Source: Clostridia bacterium
GTDB lineage: Bacteria > Bacillota > Clostridia > Oscillospirales > Acutalibacteraceae
Assembly: GCA_017516485.1 (NCBI GenBank)
Contig: JAFXCH010000021.1
Span: 78,757 to 142,756 of the forward strand
DNA length: 64,000 nt
Direction of reading: 5' to 3'
Each line of letters starts with the position of its first letter. The stretch's first letter is position 1. Below are positions 57,763 to 64,000 of this stretch, piece after piece. The notes beneath the pieces are model-generated. The model searched no databases. It saw only the letters and a list, made by a program, of their open reading frames with translations, and was not told the origin of the DNA. A program made the translations under genes and the position numbers.

Positions 57763-58010
57763 CAGCAATCACACCAGCCTTTCTCCCACGGCCACGGGTC
57801 TTTAAGCCATTCTACGCCCTGAGCATTTCTTGCCGAGAGCTTGCCGCAGGTTGACTCGTACTCTTCGCGGAGCATCATATATTTTTTGTAATACTTATTG
57901 TAAAGCCCTACCGCTGCAAGGTCGCCGGGATGTGTATCGAGATAAAGATGCAAATCCCAGAGTGCGAACTCGACCGCAGAAAGTTTTTTGAGAAGATCTG
58001 TTTTATTCAT
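57762..58010 (-). CDS. cotJB: Spore coat protein CotJB
   Basis: 82 residues: NKTDLLKKLSAVEFALWDL, HLYLDTHPGDLAAVGLYNKY, REEYESTCGKL, VEWLKDPWPWEKGWCDC. The LYLDTHP and DPWPWE motifs are diagnostic of CotJB, a small inner-coat protein of endospores. It lies between cotJA and cotJC as in Bacillus. A GTG at 58019 is a possible alternative start. Confidence 0.93.
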   Translation of the reverse strand: MNKTDLLKKLSAVEFALWDLHLYLDTHPGDLAAVGLYNKYYKKYMMLREEYESTCGKLSARNAQGVEWLKDPWPWEKGWCDC

Positions 58011-58228
58011 GACCTGCACCCTCTCATAAAGGGCTTATCAAGCACGACAAAAAGTGTGCCCTCGCAAAGTGCTTTCATCTCATCATAAACGGTAGTGTCG
58101 GTCTGCACCGGCACATACGACATTGCTACGCTGTAATTTTCGGGAAACGGCAGCTCGCTGTGGCGAAACTGTACTTCCTGCCGCTTGCACATTTCACAGT
58201 TCATGCTCTGTCTGTCGTTCATGCGCAT
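58007..58228 (-). CDS. cotJA: Spore coat protein CotJA
   Basis: 73 residues: NCEMCKRQEVQFRHSELPFP, YSVAMSYVPVQTDTTVYDEM, ALCEGTLFVVLDKPFMRG. The AMSYVPVQ and GTLF..LDKPF motifs fit CotJA. GGAG precedes the ATG at 58228. First gene of the cotJ operon, presumably transcribed by mother-cell sigma E; the promoter was not identified. Confidence 0.88.
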   Translation of the reverse strand: MRMNDRQSMNCEMCKRQEVQFRHSELPFPENYSVAMSYVPVQTDTTVYDEMKALCEGTLFVVLDKPFMRGCRS

Positions 58229-58307
58229 AAAGCATTTCTCCTTTACAGTATACTCAAGCGGCCGCAAACAAACTGCCGCTCTTGTACATTCTATGCAGAC
58301 AATAAAA

Positions 58308-58341
58308 AAGCTGTGAAAGCCCAGAAAAGGCTTCACAGCTT
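58308..58341 (-). terminator. Terminator of the acyltransferase transcript
   Basis: Arms AAGCTGTGA..AGCC and GGCTTCACAGCTT with one bulged base; the minus strand continues with T6. It separates the lipase/acyltransferase pair from cotJA. Confidence 0.88.
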
Positions 58342-58344
58342 AAT

Positions 58345-59394
58345 TTATTTGATTTTTTTAGGTCTGAATAACAGCTTATCAACCTGTGTAAGCAGTTTTG
58401 AAAACAGGAAGCTGATAACAAATGTTGCAACAAGCGATGCAATAACATAGATGTAAAGGTTGAAACTTTTAACGCCCAATTTGCCGAAAACAATCATCGG
58501 CACACGCATAAGGATATAAATTTCAAATGTATACTTGCCCATCCAGATAAGTGCTTTGTTTTTGACTGAAACCTTGAGAGAAGCGGCCACAAAAAGCAGA
58601 GCAAACATCAAAGCTTCTAAGATTCGCAAACCAACAAAAAGGTTTTGTCGGCGATGAGTATGCCACCAGCCGAGAGCCAGCACTACCACGATAACAGCCC
58701 AGATAACATTATTCTTTGTCAGCAAGCTCTCAATCTTATCTTTGAAAAGCGAATACCAGAGGCCTGCTACATAGCAAAGCACGGTGTCATACCACCAATA
58801 TTCTTTTACGAAATACATAACAACGACATACGCTGCTGTAAGCGCGGTCACAACCGCTGCGGCAGCAATCTTGTTGTTTTTGAAAAGTGTAAAAGCAATC
58901 CACGTAATGATATACAGTGCAATAACGGCAAAAATATACCAGTTGCTGTTGCCGATGTTTTCCCAGCCGATAAACGAAAGCAGAGTACGGTCTACAGGAT
59001 ATTCTTTGCCGATAATCAGGTTGAGCACAAAGAATACAAATACGCCTGCCGCAAAATGAAGCCACGTTTTGAGCACTCGGTTAGTCGGGAATGATTTTAT
59101 GTATGCGCTACCCTTTCGTTTTACGGATTCGCCGATTCCGTAGCCTGAATAGAACATAAACATTACAACAATCATCTGGCCGAGAATCTTAGATATTTTT
59201 CCGCCCCAAACATCTATTGTTTCGGTATAAGTATAATACTGCATCAAATGGCTTAAGAATACAAGCATTATAAAAATACCGCGCACGGCGTTTGTAGAAT
59301 CCATTGAAAGATATTCTTTTGTATTGAACGATTTTATACTGATTTTAGCTCCGATAAGAGCCAGCACAAACAGTGCCGCGTATGCAATAATCAA
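58345..59394 (-). CDS. Acyltransferase 3 family membrane protein
   Basis: 349 residues with about ten transmembrane helices. STNAVRGIFIMLVFLSHLMQ with the catalytic-type His, MFMFYSGYGIGESVKRKG and GWWHTHRRQNLF fit the acyltransferase 3 (OafA-like) family, which acylates cell-surface sugars or lipids. Start is TTG at 59394 with GGAG upstream. It is in the same direction as, and close behind, the patatin-like gene. Confidence 0.85.
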   Translation of the reverse strand: MIIAYAALFVLALIGAKISIKSFNTKEYLSMDSTNAVRGIFIMLVFLSHLMQYYTYTETIDVWGGKISKILGQMIVVMFMFYSGYGIGESVKRKGSAYIKSFPTNRVLKTWLHFAAGVFVFFVLNLIIGKEYPVDRTLLSFIGWENIGNSNWYIFAVIALYIITWIAFTLFKNNKIAAAAVVTALTAAYVVVMYFVKEYWWYDTVLCYVAGLWYSLFKDKIESLLTKNNVIWAVIVVVLALGWWHTHRRQNLFVGLRILEALMFALLFVAASLKVSVKNKALIWMGKYTFEIYILMRVPMIVFGKLGVKSFNLYIYVIASLVATFVISFLFSKLLTQVDKLLFRPKKIK

Positions 59395-59416
59395 AGTTTT
59401 TTCTCCTTAACACAAA

Positions 59417-60259
59417 TCAATTAAACAGAGCCTTTATCTGCTCCATATTCTCCATAGCTACATCGTATCCGTATTTATAAATCCGCTCAAGTTTTTGCAT
59501 ATCACTCTCAAACGATGAAATCTGAACTTCTTCGCTCGGACGGAGAATTACAGCCTTACCCTCACGCTCAAGCTGATTGCAGAATTCAACCTCTTTGTTG
59601 TAGCGTATATGCCTTGTAAGAATCAGCTCGGCAATTTTCGGATACTTGCGCTTAAGAATTGCCGCCGCAACTTTATATGCCTTTGACTCGGTTTTAACAT
59701 AGTCTTTGGTGCGTGTAAGCACAATAAGCATTTTTTCGTTACCGTCGTCAAGAGCTTTCTTTGCGGGTATCGAGTCAACAAGGCCGCCGTCATAATACTG
59801 CTTATCTTCATAGATTATTGGCGGAAAAACAATAGGCAGGGCACAGGTTGCCTGAAGCAGTTTAAAGCCGTTTACAGGGTCTTTTCTGTCCAGATATTCC
59901 ATCTCGCCCGTTTTGGCATTTGTAACACCGACAACATATTTTGCAGGGTTAGAAAAGAAAGTATCATGGTCAAACGGTATAAGCTCCTGCGGTATTGTTT
60001 CGTAAATAAACTTTCTGCCGAAAATTGATTTATCTGTAAAAATATTTCTGAAGCCGACATATCGCTTATCGTTACGGTATTTCTGCAGAATCACAAGATT
60101 TCTGCCCGTCTGCTTTGAGAGATAAGAAACAGCATTTGAAATGCCGGCAGAAACACCGATAACGTATTCAAACTCAACTCCGCTGTCGAGCAGTGCATCC
60201 ATTACTCCGCACGAAAAAGTCGGGCGGAAAGTACCGCCTTCAAGTACCAACGCAGGCAT
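59417..60259 (-). CDS. Patatin-like phospholipase
   Basis: 280 residues: oxyanion loop LVLEGGTFRPTFSCGVMDAL, nucleophile elbow YVIGVSAGISNAVSY (GxSxG), catalytic Asp in YYDGGLVDSIPAKKALDD. A Ser-Asp lipid acyl hydrolase of the bacterial patatin (YlbK/RssA) group, cytosolic. AGGGG precedes the ATG. Probably co-transcribed with the acyltransferase. Confidence 0.93.
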   Translation of the reverse strand: MPALVLEGGTFRPTFSCGVMDALLDSGVEFEYVIGVSAGISNAVSYLSKQTGRNLVILQKYRNDKRYVGFRNIFTDKSIFGRKFIYETIPQELIPFDHDTFFSNPAKYVVGVTNAKTGEMEYLDRKDPVNGFKLLQATCALPIVFPPIIYEDKQYYDGGLVDSIPAKKALDDGNEKMLIVLTRTKDYVKTESKAYKVAAAILKRKYPKIAELILTRHIRYNKEVEFCNQLEREGKAVILRPSEEVQISSFESDMQKLERIYKYGYDVAMENMEQIKALFN

Positions 60260-60480
60260 AAAATCAACCCCTGATATAATTAATGACTTAATATAAAAAG
60301 TTTAACATAAAAAAGAAAAAAAGTAAACAATACATTGTAATGTTAAGGTTGTATTACTACAAAGAAAAACTGCTCCATCTCTCTCAACAAGTCGTATGCA
60401 ATGATTTCAATGCCGAGACCTGCAGATATTGACCGTAATAACACCTTATTTTTAATTATAAACAAGCTGTAAGATATAGC
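60260..60480. other. Intergenic region
   Basis: AT-rich and without a convincing gene; likely holds the promoter of the patatin gene. Nothing else seen. Confidence 0.5.
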
Positions 60481-60510
60481 GTTGTGTAAAGTGTATACAC
60501 TTTACACAAC
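60481..60510. repeat. Perfect 30-bp palindrome
   Basis: Half-site GTTGTGTAAAGTGTA and its exact reverse complement with no spacer. Outside a known gene context; operator-like or a cruciform/hairpin site. Confidence 0.9.
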
Positions 60511-60511
60511 T

Positions 60512-60691
60512 TATTTCATCGCATATACAAATACAGATGAATTTAACGAAATCGCCAAAAAACGCCGCAAATCCGCAATATATAGTGGTGCACAAATAAT
60601 TTCAACCGATTATCCGCCCGAAGATAATTTTACACCGAATAGCCACACAGTTACATTTGACAACGGCAAAACCGCAAGCAAAGTAAAGTGA
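60512..60691 (+). pseudogene. C-terminal remnant of Ca2+-dependent PI-phospholipase C
   Basis: The frame reads TDEFNEIAKKRRKSAIYSGA, QIISTDYPPEDNFTPNS, TVTFDNGKTASK. SGAQIISTDYP followed by a short VxFDNG segment resembles the end of Ca2+-dependent phosphoinositide-specific phospholipase C. The catalytic N-terminus is missing and the frame begins at the palindrome without a ribosome site. Confidence 0.55.
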
Positions 60692-60715
60692 TACAGCTTT
60701 ACACATATGCTGATT

Positions 60716-60740
60716 ACTGCTGAAAAGCAGCAGTTTTTTT
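60716..60740 (+). terminator. Terminator
   Basis: CTGCT and AGCAG arms with a GAAA-type loop, followed by CAG and a T7 run. Confidence 0.8.
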
Positions 60741-60850
60741 GTTGCCTGAATGTCCGCTTAATGGCACACAAACCCCATAAATTGTGGTATTTTGTAGCAA
60801 ACGAGACTATTTTAACAAAATATTGTGTTTTTTTTGTATATAATACCATA

Positions 60851-60879
60851 TTGACACTATATATATTGTGCCGTATAAT
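60851..60879 (+). promoter_or_regulatory. Consensus sigma-A promoter of nrdDG
   Basis: TTGACA (60851-60856), 17-bp spacer, TATAAT (60874-60879): a perfect vegetative promoter. An NrdR-like box lies in the spacer. Confidence 0.88.
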
Positions 60880-60916
60880 GTGAGTACACGACATTTGCGG
60901 CACAATATATAGTGTG
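60854..60916. promoter_or_regulatory. Two NrdR-like boxes
   Basis: Box 1 ACACTATATATATTGTG at 60854-60870 (two bases longer than usual) and box 2 GCACAATATATAGTGTG at 60900-60916, close to the NrdR consensus acaCwATATaTwGtgt. Each box also pairs with the other as an inverted repeat. NrdR represses ribonucleotide reductase genes when dATP is high. Confidence 0.8.
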
Positions 60917-60977
60917 CCACTTTACAGAGATAAAAAAGCAACGAATAACGAAAATAAAAGAAAGTGAGACAATCGGT

Positions 60978-63152
60978 ATGAGGATTATCAAAAGAAACGG
61001 TGCCGAAGAGAATTTCAACGAAGAAAAAATTCTCATCGCTATTACCAAAGCTAACGAATCCGTTGACGAAGACATCCGTATGACCGACCTGCAGATCAAA
61101 CGAATCACAGAGTCGGTTGTTATTTCGTGCGAGGCACTCGGACGCGCACCCACAGTTGAAGAGATTCAGGACCTTGTTGAAAAGAAGATTATGGCTCACG
61201 GTGCATTTGAGGTAGCCAAGAACTACATCACCTACAGATACACCCGTTCACTTGTACGTAAGAGCAACACAACTGACGACAAGATTCTTTCTCTCATCGA
61301 GTGCAACAACGAAGAAGCAAAGCAGGAAAACTCCAACAAGAACCCCATAGTCAACTCCACACAGCGTGACTATATGGCAGGTGAAGTATCCAAGGATATT
61401 ACCAACCGTATCCTCCTCCCCAAGGAGATTGTTGATGCACACAATGAGGGTATTATCCACTTCCACGATTCTGACTATTTTGCACAGCATATGCACAACT
61501 GCGACCTCGTCAACCTCGAGGATATGCTGCAGAACGGTACAGTAATCACAGGCACACTTATTGAGAGACCGCACAGCTTCTCAACAGCCTGCAACATCGC
61601 TACACAGATTATCGCTCAGGTTGCTTCAAACCAGTACGGCGGTCAGTCAATTTCGCTTACTCACCTCGCTCCCTTTGTTCAGGTTTCACGCGAGAAGATC
61701 CGCAAAGCAATCATCGAAGAGATGAAGGAAATCGATGTTGAACTCAGTGAAGAAAAGCTTGTTGAAATGACAGAAAAGCGTCTGCGTGACGAAATCAGCA
61801 GAGGTGTACAGACAATACAGTATCAGGTTGTAACACTTCTCACTACCAACGGACAGGCTCCCTTCGTCACCGTATTTATGTACCTTGGCGAAACAAAGAA
61901 CGAGCAGGAGAAGAAGGACCTTGCCCTCATCATCGAAGAAGTACTGCTTCAGCGTTGCAAGGGTGTCAAGAACGAAAAAGGCATTTGGGTAACACCTGCA
62001 TTCCCCAAGCTCATCTATGTGCTTGAAGAAGATAACATTCACGAGGATTCTCCCTACTGGTACCTCACTGAGCTTGCTGCAAAATGCACAGCAAAGCGTA
62101 TGGTACCCGACTACATCTCCTAAGAGAAGATGCTTGAACTCAAGGTTGACAAAAACGGTGACGGCCACTGCTACACATGTATGGGTTGCCGCAGCTTCCT
62201 TACTCCCTATGTCGATGAAAACGGCAAGGCAAAATACTACGGCCGTTTCAACCAGGGTGTTGTTACAATCAACCTTGTTGATATCGCTCTTTCATCCGGA
62301 GGCGATAAAGAGAAATTCTGGAAGATTTTTGAAGAGCGACTTGAGCTTTGCCATCAGGCACTCCTCTGCCGCCACGAAAGACTTAAGGGCACACTTTCCG
62401 ATGCCGCTCCCATTCTCTGGCAGCACGGTGCACTTGCAAGACTCGACAAGGGCGAGCCTATCGATAAGCTCCTCTTCGGCGGTTACTCAACAATCTCACT
62501 TGGCTATGCAGGCCTTTACGAGTGTGTTAAGTATATGACAGGCAAGAGCCACACAGACCCCGAGGCAACTCCCTTTGCACTTGAGGTTATGGACCTTATG
62601 AATGCCGCTTGTAAGGTATGGAAGGCAGAGCACAATATTGACTTCTCACTTTACGGCACACCGCTTGAGTCAACAACCTACAAGTTTGCTAAGTGTCTCC
62701 AGCGCCGTTTCGGTATCATTCCCGGCGTTACAGACAAGGGCTATATCACAAACAGCTACCACGTTCACGTAACGGAAGAGATTGATGCTTTCGAGAAACT
62801 TCGCTTCGAGGCACAGTTCCAGCATCTTTCACCCGGCGGTGCAATCAGCTATGTCGAGGTGCCCGATATGCAGAACAACATCGAGGCTGTTCTTCAGGTT
62901 ATGAAGTTCATTTATGACAACATCATCTATGCCGAGCTCAATACAAAGTCCGACTACTGTCAGGAATGCGGCTTTGACGGCGAAATCGAAATTGTCGAGG
63001 AAGACGGCAAGCTCATCTGGAAATGCCCCAACTGCGGCAACACAGACCAGGATAAGATGAACGTTGCGCGCCGCACCTGCGGTTACATCGGCACACAGTA
63101 CTGGAACCAGGGACGCACACAGGAAATCAAGGAAAGGGTGCTCCACCTGTAA
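60978..63152 (+). pseudogene. nrdD: nrdD, anaerobic (class III) ribonucleotide reductase, interrupted by in-frame TAA
   Basis: It makes deoxyribonucleotides by glycyl-radical chemistry under anaerobiosis. The ATP cone is at the start (RIIKRNGAEENFNEEKILIA). The barrel follows (THLAPFVQVSREKIRKA). At 62121-62123 a TAA replaces a codon in VPDYIS-stop-EKMLEL, and the same frame continues MLELKVDKNGDGHCYTCMGC with the thiyl-radical Cys, then the zinc site CQECGFDG...CPNCGNTD and the glycyl-radical end RRTCGYIGTQYWNQGRT. Full length would be about 724 residues. One base (TAA from GAA) would restore it. Both halves hold essential parts, so separate products are unlikely to work. ORF halves: 60978-62123 and 62130-63152. 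Confidence 0.9.
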
Positions 63153-63153
63153 T

Positions 63154-63687
63154 ATGTATTACGGACAGATTAAGAATTGCGACATTGCCGACGGCGAAGG
63201 GGTGCGTGTCACCCTCTTCGTGTCGGGTTGTACAAACAGATGCGAGGGTTGCTTTCAGCCGCAGACCTGGGATTTCTGCTACGGTCAGGAATTCACCGAA
63301 GACACCGAAGAGCAGATAATTAAAATGCTCGCACCCGACTATATCAACGGGCTTACCCTGCTTGGCGGTGAGCCGTTTGAGCCGGAAAACCAGCGTGCGT
63401 TGCTCCCGTTTGTAAAAAAGGTAAAAGAGACTTACCCCAACAAAAACATCTGGGCTTTCACAGGCTTTACTCTTGAACAGCTTCAGACTAAAGAGCCTCA
63501 CCCGAGATGTGAGGCTACAGACGAGCTACTGAGCCTTATCGACATACTTGTCGACGGAAGATTTGAAAAGGATAAGAAAAACCTTATGCTCAAATTCCGT
63601 GGCTCCGAAAACCAGAGAATAATCGACCTGCCTAAAACATTGGCATCAGGCGAAATTACTCTTTGGGATAAGATTGATAAGAGATAA
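63154..63687 (+). CDS. nrdG: nrdG, class III ribonucleotide reductase activase (radical SAM)
   Basis: 177 residues from the ATG at 63154, one base after nrdD. YYGQIKNCDIADGEGVRVTL, FVSGCTNRCEGCFQPQTWDF with the radical-SAM CxxxCxxC cluster, LTLLGGEPFEPENQRALLP. It uses SAM and a 4Fe-4S cluster to make the glycyl radical on NrdD. The frame runs 30 codons further back inside nrdD without a better start. Confidence 0.95.
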   Translation: MYYGQIKNCDIADGEGVRVTLFVSGCTNRCEGCFQPQTWDFCYGQEFTEDTEEQIIKMLAPDYINGLTLLGGEPFEPENQRALLPFVKKVKETYPNKNIWAFTGFTLEQLQTKEPHPRCEATDELLSLIDILVDGRFEKDKKNLMLKFRGSENQRIIDLPKTLASGEITLWDKIDKR

Positions 63688-63752
63688 TAAACAGCAGTAA
63701 AAAACTATGAGTTTTGAACAGGTCCAGTAAAAACGGACAATGAAAAAAAGAG

Positions 63753-63789
63753 CCCCCTATGGTAGAATTAAAGAAACTACCATAGGGGG
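63753..63789 (+). promoter_or_regulatory. Hairpin hiding the transposase ribosome site
   Basis: CCCCCTATGGTAG and CTACCATAGGGGG, perfect 13-bp arms, 11-nt loop. The GGGGG of the right arm is the Shine-Dalgarno site seven bases before the ATG at 63797. Confidence 0.8.
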
Positions 63790-63796
63790 ATTTTGT

Positions 63797-64000
63797 ATGC
63801 CAAGAGAATACAGACACATAAGTCAATATGAAAAAGAAATAGTAGCATTACGAAATGAAGGATTCACATTTAAAGAAATAGGGGAAAAATACGGTTTCAC
63901 ATTCAAACAACTACATAACTTTTTCACAAGATACAACAAAAAGCAAGAAATGCTTAAGGCAGGAATGGCATTAAAACGCAAAGGGCGCCCACCGAAAGAC
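63797..64000 (+). CDS. IS3-family OrfA-like transposase subunit (partial)
   Basis: 68 codons, open to the window end. PREYRHISQYEKEIVALRNE, GFTFKEIGEKYGFTFKQLHN, LKRKGRPPKD. An HTH of the IS3 OrfA type that binds the terminal repeats; OrfB is usually reached by -1 frameshift further on. Codon use and high A content differ from the nrd genes. Confidence 0.8.
   Translation, partial: MPREYRHISQYEKEIVALRNEGFTFKEIGEKYGFTFKQLHNFFTRYNKKQEMLKAGMALKRKGRPPKD

Larger units (their letters stand above)
63715..64000 (+). mobile_element. IS3-like insertion sequence, left end
   Basis: From TGAACAGGTCCAGTAAAAAC, a probable terminal inverted repeat beginning TG, to the window edge. It holds a hairpin and the first transposase frame. 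The right end is outside the window, so family and full length are provisional. Confidence 0.65.

Noticed and set aside
60482-60691. A 69-residue gene starting with TTG in the palindrome
   Set aside because: No ribosome site, starts inside the palindrome and only the end of a phospholipase-like domain is present.
1-64000. CRISPR arrays, tRNA or rRNA genes
   Set aside because: No regularly spaced repeats and no cloverleaf or ribosomal sequence was noticed on either strand.

Overview
The window looks like chromosomal DNA of an anaerobic, spore-forming, carbohydrate-degrading gut Firmicute, most likely Oscillospiraceae/Ruminococcaceae-like. The evidence is a split cotJABC spore-coat operon, a class III (oxygen-sensitive) ribonucleotide reductase nrdDG, Gram-positive Shine-Dalgarno sites throughout, several secreted or cytosolic glycosidases, and a Tad (type IVc) pilus locus without an outer-membrane secretin. 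No tRNA, rRNA or CRISPR array was seen.

Layout. 1-4116 (minus strand): a GH78-like alpha-L-rhamnosidase cut by the window edge, a TrmH/SpoU RNA methyltransferase and a two-HTH regulator. 4607-14883 (plus): a Tad operon with prepilin peptidase, two nearly identical Flp pilins, TadE, CpaB, TadZ/CpaE, TadA/CpaF, TadB, TadC, a DUF192 protein, a DivIVA-like coiled-coil protein and a TadG-like protein with a long Gly/Asn-rich repeat tail. 15031-16088: DUF4186, a deformylase-like gene and an alcohol dehydrogenase remnant. 16144-22988: a clan-A-like glycosidase, a SLOG protein and an HTH regulator facing each other across three matching operators, a Gfo/Idh/MocA oxidoreductase, a GH63-like (alpha/alpha)6 glycosidase and a secreted endonuclease/exonuclease/phosphatase-family protein.

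23790-57675 is one integrated element of about 33.9 kb, a complete-looking siphovirus prophage inserted inside cotJC (Mn-catalase-type spore coat protein). The 3' part of cotJC lies at 23273-23794. Its first 31 codons lie at 57670-57762, directly behind cotJB and cotJA. Joining the two at the shared CCGCC core restores an uninterrupted reading frame. A large serine recombinase gene ends 4 bp from the inferred attP arm. The arrangement resembles the skin element in sigK of Bacillus subtilis, so it is a candidate sporulation-regulated excision switch.

Within the prophage, one leftward block runs from early genes (53.9 kb: Cro-like HTH, PcfK/PcfJ-like pair, DUF3102, DUF4406, zinc-ribbon proteins, HUH Rep-like protein) through terminase, portal, head and tail genes (with a programmed -1 frameshift in the tail chaperone) to lysis genes at 27.3 kb. 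A rightward lysogeny block holds the S24-type repressor, a DUF4041/T5orf172 protein and the integrase. The left end carries an ECF sigma factor, a DUF4367 membrane protein (possible anti-sigma) and a secreted protein gene broken by a TGA. A shared GCGTTAC(C/T)TTTTT element followed by an AT-rich -10 region occurs four times, all inside the prophage, and may be this sigma factor's regulon.

58345-63687 returns to host genes: acyltransferase 3, patatin-like lipase, a phospholipase C remnant, and nrdDG behind a consensus promoter that overlaps an NrdR-like box. nrdD carries an in-frame TAA. The window ends inside an IS3-like insertion sequence.
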